Below, one piece after another: positions 45,579 through 56,872 of a stretch of 64,000 bases of DNA. The notes below the pieces were generated by a model that did no database searches, was not told where the DNA came from, and worked only from the letters and a program-made list of their open reading frames with translations. Numbering within the stretch: the first letter of the stretch is position 1; each line of letters opens with the position of its first letter. The stretch comes from Centroberyx gerrardi. Its lineage: Eukaryota; Chordata; Actinopteri; Beryciformes; Berycidae. The position numbers and the translations under genes are program-made. The stretch is taken from contig NC_136016.1 in assembly GCF_048128805.1 (NCBI RefSeq), positions 6,034,501 to 6,098,500 on the forward strand. The letters run 5' to 3'.

Positions 45579-46886
45579 CAGAGAGAGAGAGCAGTGGGGG
45601 AGAATGTTGAGCGTCCATGAGAGATACCGATGAGTAAGCAGCAGTTTCTCCACATACATATAATAATACAGGAGGGAATCTGCAGGTTTCAGAAGGACAA
45701 ATTTAAGACTTTTTAAGACCTTTTTAAATTGGTATCTGGAATTGAAGAAAAACCAAAATAAAGAAACAAAACATGGCAAAACCAGCCTATTTCTGATTGA
45801 ACAGACACCAGGAAATTCATTGTTAAGGGACATGAACTTCAGTTGTATTTCGTATAACATGTACAAGCACATTTGCATATTATACAACTAACCTTGTTCT
45901 GGGTGGACATGCAGTGCAAAGAAACCTGTCATTGTATGGTGAAACATATAAGACCTCTATAAATTTAAGACATTTACAGTATATATTTTTTAAGGCCTTG
46001 AATTTGGATATTTTAAGACTTTTTCAGGACACACAGATTCCCTGTATTATATTCTGACACAGATACACACAGACATACAAATTCCACCGGCTCACCCAGG
46101 CTCTTGAGGAAGCCGCACAGTTTGTGGGCGGCCTCAGCAATGTCCAGGCCGAACTTGACGGCGAAGAAAGGCAGGGACTGTGGACACACCGACACCACCA
46201 GCACCTTGTGTTTGGACGCGTCACACTTCTGACGGGGACAGAGACACGACAGGGATGAGCAACATGTAAGGTATTGTAGAAAGTGCAGCGAGAAACAATT
46301 CCTGTGTCTGGGGTCCTGCATTGCACCTTATTGAGGGCCAGAACCCGGTCCACTTCCTCCAGGCTCTGCTGAGAGATTTTCAGGCCCTCCTCCTCCGACA
46401 CACAGCCCTCGCAGGACAGACAGGCACTCAGCAACAACTGGGATCCTTCATTCACCTGAGGGAATGCAAAGCGGTTGTAGAGAGACCAGTTTGACATGTA
46501 AACTACAGGCAAATGACAATCTGATTCCATGCACGATCAAATCTGGAGGGAAACTGTAATAAGTGCAAGACTGCAAAGTAAAAACAGCAACATCACAATG
46601 GTCTTATCGCCCTGTGTACAAGTTTAAACAGTCATTACCTCTCCGTTGGCTTCATCTTTCTCCTGCTGGGAGCTGAGGCCTTCATCACTCTGCTTCTTGT
46701 TGCACTGGAAGCAAGAATCAGTAAGCAAATGCATCACTGGCAGCGAGAAACGGTTTTTGCATGTACCAGAAACCTGTTCACTTCTGCAAACAGACGGCTT
46801 TACTAGACAACACAGTTGCACAAATTCACCTGTTTGGTGCAATTCTCGCACTTCTCCTTGCGCTTCGCTATGTTGACCTCCGACAT
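41105..46886 (-). CDS. narf: Nuclear prelamin A recognition factor, [FeFe]-hydrogenase-like
   Basis: Eleven exons: 46886-46830, 46704-46639, 46455-46327, 46228-46096, 45511-45377, 44423-44305, 44175-44043, 43127-43055, 42576-42439, 42195-42038, 41352-41105; 1389 nt, 462 residues (human about 456). NARF binds the prenylated C-terminus of prelamin A at the nuclear lamina and belongs to the iron-only hydrogenase-like family. Fe-S ligand motifs are kept: CENCTKQC (residues 13-20), CLSCEGC (53-59), SSCPG in exon 5 and CPGGCLSG across exons 10-11. Other matches are [56 protein letters not shown] at the end. NARF rather than CIAO3/NARFL is chosen from the C-terminal tail and the HEXD/CYBC1 neighbours. 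Exon 8 uses a strong GTGAGT donor at 43054. Confidence 0.95.
41487..41979. mobile_element. hAT-type MITE with internal inverted repeat in NARF intron 10
   Basis: Ends CAGTGGTTCTTCC and GATTGAGAACCACTG are inverted; no clear 8-bp duplication remains. Inside, about 41650-41720 and 41765-41865 form a long imperfect stem (GAGGCTGAAAA-CTATTCAG and its complement). Confidence 0.65.
41545..41582 (-). repeat. C-rich run with G-quadruplex potential
   Basis: CCCCC-CCCC-CCCCCC-CCCCCC-CCC runs separated by one to three bases; the minus (transcribed NARF sense) strand has more than four runs of G3 or longer with short loops. Confidence 0.6.
45527..45592. repeat. GA microsatellite in NARF intron 4
   Basis: GAGA runs with a few interruptions directly upstream (in NARF sense) of exon 5, giving an unusually long CT-rich polypyrimidine tract before the acceptor. 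Confidence 0.85.
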
Positions 46887-48098
46887 TCTTCTTGGCGGTT
46901 ATCTGTGGATTGGATAGGACAGGTAGATAGCATCACGACCGGCATTCCAGCGTTGACCCTCACAGCACACCTGCATGTTCTCTCTGCAGGACCGGCATGG
47001 CGACTGTGCCTGCAGCCCGCTGGTGTGTGTTGTTTTGTTAACTCCACCCCTCCTCTGACCGCCTCACTGTCCTATCAGAACCGGCCTGCTTATCATGACC
47101 ACAGCAGGCAGCCAAGCTTTATAATGGTGGGAAATTGGCAATAAAGGGAAACGAGCTTCCTCTCATCAACATTAAATGGCTCACACTAATTACATACACA
47201 GTGCCAACAGAAAAGAGCCACAAAGCCCATTACATCACATTATGGTTGTATGAGTCCAAACAAGACAGGCATGGGCTGGAAGCTAGCATGGCGTGAAAAG
47301 CCAAATACTATCTCAGTCTCCCATGACATTTCATTACTGCCTGTGATAATTAAAGCCTGGCCTAGCTAGACACATCAATAATCAAATCCAACATAAATGC
47401 ATCATACATTTAAGACACTGTGTAAAGTGTAATTATGTGAAAAATGCTGTTATGTAATGAAAAGATATGCTGTCATTACAGGCCTTTCTTCTGACAGCAG
47501 GGGATTTAGTCACTGGCACAATCTTATCTTGGCCTTAATTGACCTTTTTATAAACTGTACGATATGGGAGAATTGCTGACAAACCTACTACAAAGGTAGA
47601 ATTTTACAGTAACTCACCGGATGAATTCTATTGCACTGCTCTTTCAGACAAAGGCATGAAAAAAATGCAGAGGAGAGACAGAAGAACAGTCACTGCTAAA
47701 GGAGGACAGCACCACTGGATATAGCAGGGCAGGTGACTCAGTAGTTACTCAGCAATCTCTGAATCTCAGATGAACCCGTCTGTTGGCGGTGTCACCGTCA
47801 CTGCCTACACCTGACTCGGCAATTATTCAGAATCTACAAACTACTGCTATTAAAAGAGTCGGAGCTTCCCACTATTCAGGGCAGTCTTGCCTCAGTATGT
47901 CCGACTCCATTGTGTCCCCCCGGCTCGGCGAGAGCGCATGCGTAAAAACAATCCGGAAGCGAGGCGAGCGGATAGAGAAAAAAACCCCTCCTGGATAGAG
48001 AAGGGCTCACTAAATTTCAGGGATTATAGTAGGGGGCTGACTTGCTGACTAAATAGTAGTACTACAGGGGGTTCAGTAGTACCGTACATCCCGTACCG
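46887..48098. promoter_or_regulatory. NARF upstream region
   Basis: Presumed NARF promoter and left flank of the piggyBac element. No exon was recognised. GC-richer sequence with CpG lies near 47900-47990. Confidence 0.35.
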
Positions 48099-48376
48099 TG
48101 TGTCGTCATCAAGCAGGCGTGGCAAAAAAATTTTTTTTCGAGAGAGGTCAACGAGCACGCGCAGTGTAGTTGGAGTAGCTAGAAGCCTCACTGTTTTGTT
48201 TTTGTAACGCACATGCTGCAGCTTGCTATAGTAGTTCATTGTAGCATTAGCGCAGCTTCGACTTCGGTTTTTGCATTACATAATAGTTTCAGACGCTTCG
48301 TTTTTTATTGTTATTGTCTTTTTTTTTACTTTACATGGTCTCGCAATAAGTCAGGGCGTTTTTGTTTAGGTAGCAA

Positions 48377-50810
48377 ATGATGTCTAGCCACACAGAGGAG
48401 CTGGATAAACCTGACCAGAGTTTTTCTGAAGGAGACTCCTCTTGTCTTAGTGAAGACTCGAGTGACGATGAACAAGATGGTGAGCGGTACGTTACTTTAC
48501 AGCTTTATATTTTATTCACTAAATTTCGCACTTCAGTTGAGCTATCATCTGATTTATTACGCGAAGCTTCTAAGGATGATTCTGTACTATTCTGGTCTAA
48601 CAAATAGGTGTGTAGATTGTGAATTATTGCTTAGCGGTTGGAATGAAGCTTTCTAAAATCCTTGAACCCTTTTCTGTTACACGAGCAAAACACATTGTGT
48701 GAAAATATTTGCAATACAGTATAAAATCTCACCTTTGTGTGGCCTATCCCAGTTGTTTTCATATGCATGTTTAAACATGGCCACTACTCTTCTTCTACGC
48801 CTCTTCCCTTCATTATATATATTCTCATTTTAATTGGTCAATTAAGTATTTATTCAACAATGGTAACATTTCTTTTTTATCTCTCTATTCCCCATCAACA
48901 ACCCTGTGTTTCTTAGGTGTCCTTTGCACTCTCGGTCACCCTCTCCTCTGTCATCAGAGAACCAGGAACCTCCTCCATGGCCCCAGCCCTCTCCTGCCTC
49001 TACTCCTGTGAAGAAGCGACGCAGGCAGGCTGCTGTACCTCAGTGCTCCCCTCCACCAAGAGGGGGAACAAGCACACCCGAGCGAGGAGAAAGGTGGATG
49101 GATGACAGCGAGCCGGACACTCGGCCATCAGTCCACCCGTTCGCTCCGGCCAGAACACCTGGGCCACAGCTGGATTTTGCCAAGGAGTATTCTCCCTTGG
49201 AGCTATTCCAGTTGACATTCTCTCAGAGTGTGACGCAGACGCTTTGCATCAACACCAATAAGAAGGCTCAACAGAGACTAGACCAGGGAAAGAAATTTCC
49301 ATGGGACCCGCTGGAGCCACATGAGCTGTACCGGTTCTTTGGGTTGCTTATTAGCATGGGCCTTGTGAGGTGTCCAGAGACTCAGGACTACTGGAGCCGT
49401 GTGAGGTGTTACAACTTTCCTTTCCCTCGCACAGTCTTAAGCAGAACCCGGTTCGAGGCCATCTCCTGGGCTCTGCACATCAGTGACCCTGATGCGGACA
49501 GGCAGAACGATGCACTGAAGGGCACAGAGGGGTACGACCGCCTTTTCCGCTTGCGTCCGCTCCTTGATGACGTAGTGACCGCATGCAGGGCGTTTTACCA
49601 GCCGCGGCGGCAACTGTCTATCGATGAGCGGATGGTAGCCACCAAGGCTCGGATTGGATTGAAACGGTACATGAAGGCAAAACCTACAAAATGGGGCTTC
49701 AAACTGTTTGTTCTGTCCGATTCGTCAAATGGCTACACATGTGACTTCAATATTTGCACAGGGAAACAGAAGTCATCAACTGGAATCATCAACGATGCTG
49801 TCCTGAAACTCCTGACTCCGTCCCTTGGAACAGGGTACCAGGTATACGTTGACAACTGGTACACCAGCACTGCTCTCTTCCAGGATCTGCATGACATGCG
49901 GTTTGAAGCATGCGGGACCCACAGGGAGAAGAGGAAAGGCTATCCCGTTACCAAGGTGAACGACATGCCCAGGAATGCCGAGAAGGGTACAATGAAGTGG
50001 ATACGGGAGGGTCAGATGCTGTATCTAAAATGGATGGACTCAAGGGAGGTCAAGATGTGCTCCACATTCCACACTGCATTCCAGGGGGACACCATTGTGA
50101 GAAACATGCGAAACACTGATGGCACTTGGAGCCCCCGTCATGTTCCAGTTCCCACTGCAGTGAAGGACTACAACAAGTTAATGGGGGGTGTGGACTTGTC
50201 AGACGCCCTGCTGAAGTACTACAGCATCAGGCGGAAGACCGTCAAGTGGTACAAGGCCCTGCTGCAACACTTTATTGATATTGCGGTGGTAAACGGCTTC
50301 CTGCTGCAGAAGGAGCTCGCAGCACAGAAGCAGCAGAGACCGCTCAGTCACAAGCGCTTCCGAGAGTTGTTAGCCGAACAGCTGGTTGACTTTCAACCTG
50401 GAAGGACGTCCGCTGCTGCATTTGGTCCTGCTGTGCCTGCTGCTGCCCGCGTGTCGCCTGCAGCTCCCTCTGCTCCTCCTGCCTCTGTCTCTGGGTCTCG
50501 AGCACCAGTCGCTGCCCCTCCTGCTGCTGCTTCTGGTGCTTCCGCCGCAAGCTCCGGTCCTCCCGCCGCTGCAGCTGGTGCTGTGGGTCCGAGTGCTGGA
50601 TTCGGTTGCTTCCCAGTCCCCATCAACGACCCTAGCAAAATAGCTCGCTCCCAGAAGGCGACAGCAAACAGGCGGCGGTGTGTTCATTGCACTGCTCAGC
50701 GGGAGCATAATCTAACACCTTGGAAATGCTCAAAGTGTGATGTATCGCTCTGTCTGATCATGGACCGGAACTGCTTTCTAGAATGGCACAAAGACAAGGC
50801 ACAGAAGTAG
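48377..50810 (+). CDS. piggyBac transposase (DDE_Tnp_1_7), apparently intact
   Basis: Two exons, 48377-48486 and 48917-50810 (intron GTACGT...TTAG), 667 residues. The long frame lacks an ATG at its left edge; splicing supplies it and joins an acidic leader (SSCLSEDSSDDEQDGER) to RSPSPLSSENQEPPP. The transposase fold has the three catalytic aspartates in QLSIDERM (about residue 272), YVDNWYTS (about 348) and KLMGGVDLSD (about 462), matching piggyBac spacing. An Ala/Pro-rich stretch (about 525-600) precedes a C-terminal Cys-rich finger (CVHC...CSKC....C...CFLEWH). No stop or frameshift interrupts it. It could be a recently active copy or a domesticated gene; the inverted repeats favour the former. 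Confidence 0.9.
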
Positions 50811-51030
50811 CAACCCCACCCCCCACATTTTGTTTCGTTTTTTTTTTCTCAAGCCCTTTTGGACCCTGCCAGTTTACTTTTGTGATTTGGAACTTGAGTA
50901 CTATGAAGGGCAAGGATCTTTTTTATTTGATTCAGCGGGGTTTTTATTTTATATAAGAAAACTTGTGGACATTAGATTTCATGCCTGCATAGCTCCGAGT
51001 CCACCTTAGTTCTAGCTGGTGTATGTAATA

Positions 51031-51175
51031 GTTCTAGTTGATTGTATGTATATAGTTCTAGTTGATTGTATGTATATAGTTCTAGTTGATTGTAGGTATA
51101 TAGTTCTAGTTGATTGTAGGTATATAGTTCTAGTTGATGTATGTATATTGTTCTAGTTGATGATTGTATAAAGTT
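51031..51175. repeat. 24-bp tandem repeat in the piggyBac 3' part
   Basis: About six copies of AGTTCTAGTTGATTGTATGT followed by ATAT, the last ones shortened, just downstream of the transposase. Confidence 0.9.
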
Positions 51176-51599
51176 TTTGCCTCCTAAAATCCAACCCCAA
51201 CGTCCCCATCATAGGAGGTGGAAACAGGATAGAGGACAGGATTGACAAGCTCCTGAACTCATTTCTGGCTAATGGGGCTCTGGTAGGATATATTTACATC
51301 AGGTTCAGTGTGTTTCTACGGGTGCTAAGAGCTTTTTGCTATATTTGTCTATGTAGAAACATATCAAAATAACATCTTAAAATCTAAAACTTGATTTTAG
51401 TTTAGTAATTTTTTTTTACATTTTATGTACATTAGTTGTTGAAAATAGGTATCACATACTGGATTTCTGTGAAATCTGACTGCTTTGTCAATATGGTGCT
51501 CTAAAGAAGCTTTGAACCATAATTGTACCATTTTATAGTTTTTCAGATAAAGAACTTTTTTTAACACTAGTTGGCCTAGTTGAATTGGCCCTTTGCCTT

Positions 51600-52055
51600 G
51601 ACAGCAATGAATCACTGAGAGCAGGTCTTTCACTACTGATTGTGATTTTACATTATAGAGAACATTATGACATGAAGCCCCTGGTGCCAAAGACAGGTAT
51701 TTGGTGTATAATAAAATTATCATGAATCACTGAGAACAGGTGTTTCACTACTGATTGTAGTTTAGCATTATAGAGAACATTATGACATGAAGCCCCTGGG
51801 GCCAAAGACAGGTATTTGGTGTAAAAGAGAATGAATATGAATAACTAAGAGCAGGTCTTTCACTACTGATTGTGGTTTTACATTATAAAAAACATTTTGA
51901 CATGAAGCCCAAAGACAGGTATTTGGTGTTAGAGAATTAATATGAATCACTGAGAGCAGGTGTTTCACTATTGATTGTGGTTTAACATTACAGAGAGCAT
52001 TATGATATGAAGCCTCTGGGGCCACAGACAGGTATTTCATTCCTCTGTATCATTA
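51600..52055. repeat. About 115-bp tandem repeat, four copies
   Basis: Each copy carries ATGAATCACTGAGAGCAGGT, a TTTCACTACTGATTGTG block, and GACATGAAGCCCCTGG followed by AGACAGGTATTTGG. Copies begin near 51607, 51723, 51835 and 51945. Possible subterminal transposase-binding array or plain minisatellite. Confidence 0.85.
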
Positions 52056-52389
52056 CACATAGAGAACATTGACATCAGATGCCTGAGGCTGATGACAGGT
52101 GTTTGGGTAGATAATGCAGCTAAAATGCACTCTCAAATGCACTTGACTTGTACGCTATCGGCCAGTATTCTGCTTTCAAAAGGTGATATGGTCATAAAAT
52201 TATGGGAAATCACTGTGAGAAAGGTATAATGCTAAAGACATAAAATGAATATAGAACCTCCTTGCATAAAAGTAGCAAGCTAAGCTAACATGTAAACAGT
52301 GAGGCTTCCAGATACTCCAACTACACTGCGCATGATCGTTGAACTCTCGAAATTAACATTTTTTGCCACGCCTGCTTGATGACGACACA

Positions 52390-53325
52390 TTGATGACGCT
52401 GCCCTGAAGTAAGGCTTCGAAACATTGCCTCTAAGGAAGAAACCTGCCTAAAAAAAAAACTTCCTGTCAAAACATAAGTTTTCAGTAATAGCCTACTAAC
52501 GTTAAATACAAAAGACAAAATAAAGAATATATTTAAGAAGGTGTCTTTAGTAAACGAAAATATTTTTTTTCCCAAAAAGTTATCGTTGTCTACTACCAAA
52601 TAGATAATTCGTTCTTTCTCAAAATGACTAATTTTGTGCTTTTATTTTGAAGGCAAGATCGAAAGTCATCATCCAATCAGTGTTGTCGTATCCAGGAAGG
52701 AAGTAACACCCTCTCCGTACAGTGGTTGCTGCAACATGAATTGAACTTCCTTATATTTCAACTCATATGTTTCCTTGTACTATTGCTCTGTTGGCGAGTC
52801 GACTTGGCAAAAAGTTGAAGAGTGTAAGGTAAGCGATACAAAATGTGTCATTGTTCATATCTTTGTACAGTCGTGGTGAAGCTGTGGTGTGTGGGGAGTA
52901 GTCAGTCTCATCCATCACATCCCATCATCATCATCATCCTTCTCATCTTGTTGAGCTTTCTGCTATGATTAAAGTAGATTTAGGGCTATTATATCTGTAA
53001 TCACCGTCAACTCACAATATTAAACATATCTTGAATATTAAACTTGTTATAGGCCAGGTGTGGGTAAATTGGCTTTCATTGAGCAATACTTTCTACTCAA
53101 ATCCTCATGCAATAGCAGAATTTTTTACCCATCTAGCATGACGTTACATTTTGTGGTCATTTGAAAACCTATTCATGCTAGTGCATTTTCCTAATAACCA
53201 TCAGTTTTTAAACCAATGCAGTTATTTACCTGCATAAACAAATCTATTGTCCATGGTCAACAATCTATTGGTCAGCTTGAGTGAGTGTCAAGTGCTAATT
53301 TCCTAGTTTTGGCCTGTGTTTTCAG
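52390..53325 (+). promoter_or_regulatory. CYBC1 promoter and non-coding first exon
   Basis: A donor GTAAGC at 52829 follows TTGAAGAGTGTAAG and probably ends a non-coding exon whose next exon starts exactly at the CYBC1 ATG (acceptor TTTTCAG at 53319-53325). Confidence 0.5.
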
Positions 53326-55364
53326 ATGGGATACATGACAGTAGAGGAGCAAAGCTCCACCCTGCTCCACCTGAAGAGATCCCCGGGGATTCGCTCCTGG
53401 TCTCTCCTTGTTGGTGAGTGTGTGTGTGTGTGTGTGTGTGACTTGCATACTGTTACAGCTGAATGCCAAACAGCAAACACCACTACTGTTCATACTAGCT
53501 AAACTGACCCAGCCACCATCCCCAATATGTAAGAATTGTAAAACTGGTCTATCTCCTTTGCTCTCATCCTCGTATTCATATGTTACATCATCACACAGCC
53601 ATCTTGGTAGGAAAATAATAGGTGATTGTAATAAATTAAGAGGTGATCTATAATCAAATGACAGCCACCGCCAATGAGCTGTGGTTATGGTAAAGCACCA
53701 TATTGGTAGGAATGCATGTGGCATATGAATTGCTTCCAAAACACTTAATTTCTCATTTGATTTTCAGGTATAGCATCTGTTGGGTTGGCGGCTGCATACT
53801 ACAGCTCAGGTACACAAATTGGATTCACCACCATCTATTCACCAATTTGCATTCTATCATCGATATTCCCATCTATGTTTGCTGAGTGCGTCTCACTCCT
53901 GTTTCCCTTTTGACAGACAGCGTCCTGTGGAAGCTTTTCTACGTGACCGGCTGTGTGTTTGTGGCCATGCAGAACATGGAGGAATGGGAGGAGGCCGTGT
54001 TCGACAAAACCCAGAACCTGATTGAGCTCAAGACCATTAGCCTGTACGCCTTAGTCCTGACCTTATGGAGGAGAGGGCACGAGAAAGGTCAGTAGCATCA
54101 GAGAGAGGCTCAGCAGGTTCAGTACCTCTTAATATATATTTCATAACTTCACATGTGATACAAGTGTTTTTCCAAACCGCCATCTCTCTCTGTTGCTGTG
54201 GATCTGTCAGTGGTGCTGGACCTGGCACACCTGCGGGACGTCTCTGTCCAGGAGGAGAAGGTTCGCTATCTGGGGCGGGGCTACCTGCTGGTGCTGCGAT
54301 TGGCTACGGGCCTCTCCTACCCCCTCACCCAGAGTGCCACCCTGGGGGGACGCAGGTAAGACACTGGGCCTAGTAGGCTGATATATGGGGCCGATATTGT
54401 GCTTTTATTAAAAATCAGATACCAGCCAGCCAGTGTCGTCCACCTCTGATATGATGTATATGATGCAGTTTGTTTCATTACATATTTACTGTAGAACTGA
54501 TCAATGCTACACTGGTTGTCTATGGGAAGTCCTTAACCTGAGTTGATTCTAATGAATGCAACATTTTGATCGGATCCCACACAAGCAGCATGAATATGTT
54601 TATTATTATTATCATTAAGACAATATTAAGCTTAATTGATCCCCATGGGGAAATTAGGTCACTGTAGCAGCAAAAGTAATTGCATACAGCAGTGAAAAAG
54701 AAAACCGTGTAAGCGCACAAACAGCATAGAAAAATATGCAATAAGAGTAGCAGAAATTATAAAACAATAAAACAGACTATAAACAATTGTAGTGTTATGT
54801 AATCTGCGGACAATTCCAACACGTTAAGTAGACTGTATTAGTGGGAAGTATGGGAAAGAGCATGGATTATCAACATTCATGGATTTACTTACAGCTTTTA
54901 CGTACAGATGCTACTACTAGTCTCAATTGCTTACTTAAATTTGGACTATTCTTCTTATTTTCCTGGGTTTCACTGGAGAATTTTTTGTGTGTTTTTGAAT
55001 TAAGTAAACAGTGAATACTTTTGGCATGAAAACGATCAAATCTAAAGAAACTGTCTCTGTATCGGCCTTCAAAAGGCCGTATTGGTTGAATTCCAGTAGT
55101 GAGAAACATATTGTATGGTTATGAAATAGGCTTTGAACTAATATAAGGTCATATATTATTTTCTCATTCCATGTCTTCTCCGTCAGCGACGTGGAGGCCG
55201 TGGCGGTGTTGGTGAAGCGCTTCCTGGGGCTGGAGGAGCTGCAGCGACGCTGGCAGCAGGAGGAGGAGGCCGAGTTTGGGGAGGGGGAGGATGAGGAGGG
55301 GGAGGGGGAGGAGGATTTTCTGGACCACAGCAGTGATTCAGAGGATGAAGCAGACGAACTCTGA
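53326..55364 (+). CDS. cybc1: Cytochrome b-245 chaperone 1 (EROS)
   Basis: Five exons: 53326-53413, 53768-53809, 53917-54087, 54211-54355, 55187-55364; 624 nt, 207 residues (human 187). EROS is an ER membrane chaperone needed to make the gp91phox-p22phox heterodimer of the phagocyte NADPH oxidase. Matches include LHLKRSPGIRSWSLLVGIAS, LAAAYYSSD, WKLFYVTGCVFVAMQNMEEW, EEKVRYLGRGYLLVLRLATG and LTQSATLGGRSDVEA. Hydrophobic segments lie at about residues 22-42 and 45-62. The C-terminal tail (EEEAEFGEGEDEEGEGEEDF) is longer and far more acidic than I recall for mammals, accounting for the extra length. The start codon abuts the acceptor at 53325; an in-frame ATG at 53335 is also possible. Confidence 0.93.
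53416..53440. repeat. GT microsatellite in CYBC1 intron 1
   Basis: A run of GT directly behind the donor of the first coding exon. Confidence 0.85.
54377..55105. repeat. Dispersed repeat in CYBC1 intron 4 (also at 63530-64000)
   Basis: Segments 54385-54590 and 55010-55100 match 63540-63760 and 63885-63960 in order and orientation (shared CATCTGATATGATG, CACTGGTTGTCT, GGGAAG, TTTGGCATGAAAA-like). Between, 54613-54680 holds a LINE-tail-like motif (TGATCCCCATGGGGAAATTA). Family not recognised. Confidence 0.6.
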
Positions 55365-56872
55365 CACATCACAGAGGGTGTGGTTTTGGGTGATGACGAC
55401 CTGGGGGTAACGTCCACCTGCAATATAAACGGAATACTGTAAGCATGTGCATTGAAGCAGCAAGGATATTACCTCTTTTTTAGTATTTCCTGATTGTTGC
55501 CTTACAAACTCCCTTCCTCCCATGTCTTTTTTTATAATATGGCAGGTTACGACGGCCTATAGAATTGGGATACAAAATTTGGGATACAAAATCTGTCAGT
55601 TAAGATTTTGTCATACAAATACATATATATCAGTATGAAGAAAATAAGAGTTTTTGAGGACCATTTAAACACAGCTGCTGTTACTTTACTGTTAATGCTG
55701 ATCTCTGTAAATGAATATCATGTGTAAGCGTTTTGGATTTAACGACCATCTGAGAATCCTCCTCTAGACGACAGACTCACTGTGCCTTCTTCCTACTGAA
55801 CTGTAACAAGTGTTTATGTGGAGGAGTCATTGGAAGTGTGCAGGTTTTCCCACAGTAAAAAGGGAACACCGGTGTTTTCCGGACCACCCAGTTGATAATC
55901 ACCTTTTGCTTGTTTATTCATACCAACCCACAATCCAGATGCGCGCATGCGACTGTAAACTATAATCAAGCGTGAAGGATTTTCACGGCTCAATCAAGAG
56001 AGTGAATTACATGTGAAAGGTAAAATGCTTTTGCCTTTCGCTGTTTGTCCATCTGTCTTTGTGTTAACATTTATACGCTCTTTTCTGTTTTTGTAAACCA
56101 AAGAGTGAATCTCAGGCAAACACTTTTGTTAAACTTTTTTTTTTTCGGTTGTTTTTTGTCTGACAAGAGTATTGAATCAGGGCTCTGTCACTACTGGCTG
56201 ATAGCAAGTGTGAGTATATGCCGCTTGAAAGAAAAATGACGAATGAGATTTTTGGTTGATTGGATGATTTTTTTTGTCTTTTTTTACTTGGATACACTTG
56301 CAGGAATGATATAAAAGTGTTTTGTATGTAAACATGGAGTCCTTTTTTCATAATTCTTTGTTTTCTTTACTGCAGGTAACTCACATAATACACCAGTTTG
56401 CACAAAATCACTCCCATTCTCCCATCATGGCTCCCACACTCACTTGGACATCAAATTCAAAGACTTTTCAATGACTTTCAAGGTCTTGTTTGGTGAAATT
56501 CAAGGATTTAACATCATAGAAGCCTCATTTATAACTCAAGATCTTGTCAAGTCAAGAATTCATGGAAATTTTAAAACTGCTGCTGTATCAACGCAAATAT
56601 CCATCATGGGACAGAGAGCTGAGGCATACTGATGAATTTGGGTTCTGTGTTAAAAAAATCAAGTACTTTAAAGGCCATTCATTTTCAAAAACTTTTAAGG
56701 CCTTATTTTTCTCAAATCCACAAACTTTTAAGTATTTTCAAGGTCAGTGTCCCATTCCAGAATTAATGGAACACCTGAATTTATCAACGGGGAACTTTTA
56801 TCCTTTACCCCCTAATGTCCCTCTGCAGACCTCGTACCATTCATCCTCCCAGCCTGGACATCAGGGTCTCTC
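55365..56872. other. Spacer between convergent CYBC1 and HEXD
   Basis: Contains the 3' UTRs of both genes and, at about 56440-56760, a repeat with AAGACTTTTCAATGACTTTCAAGG-like units also found near 45690-46020 and 57420-57520. No exon recognised. Confidence 0.5.

Larger units (their letters stand above)
48099..52389 (+). mobile_element. piggyBac-family transposon, about 4.3 kb
   Basis: Imperfect inverted repeats of about 93 bp: left 48099-48193 and right 52297-52389, both starting TGTGTCGTCATCAAGCAGGC and continuing through GCAGTGTAGTTGGAGTA to CACTG. A 667-residue transposase lies between. The expected TTAA target duplication is not visible at these ends; short outer similarities (ACT[A/T]CAGGG at 48060 and inverted at about 52402) hint that the true ends may lie slightly outside. 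The element sits in the spacer between the divergent NARF and CYBC1 genes. Confidence 0.8.

Noticed and set aside
48906-48916. piggyBac transposase start at 48906
   Set aside because: The codon there is GTG and the position lies inside an intron acceptor (TTTCTTAG). Splicing from 48377-48486 gives an ATG start.
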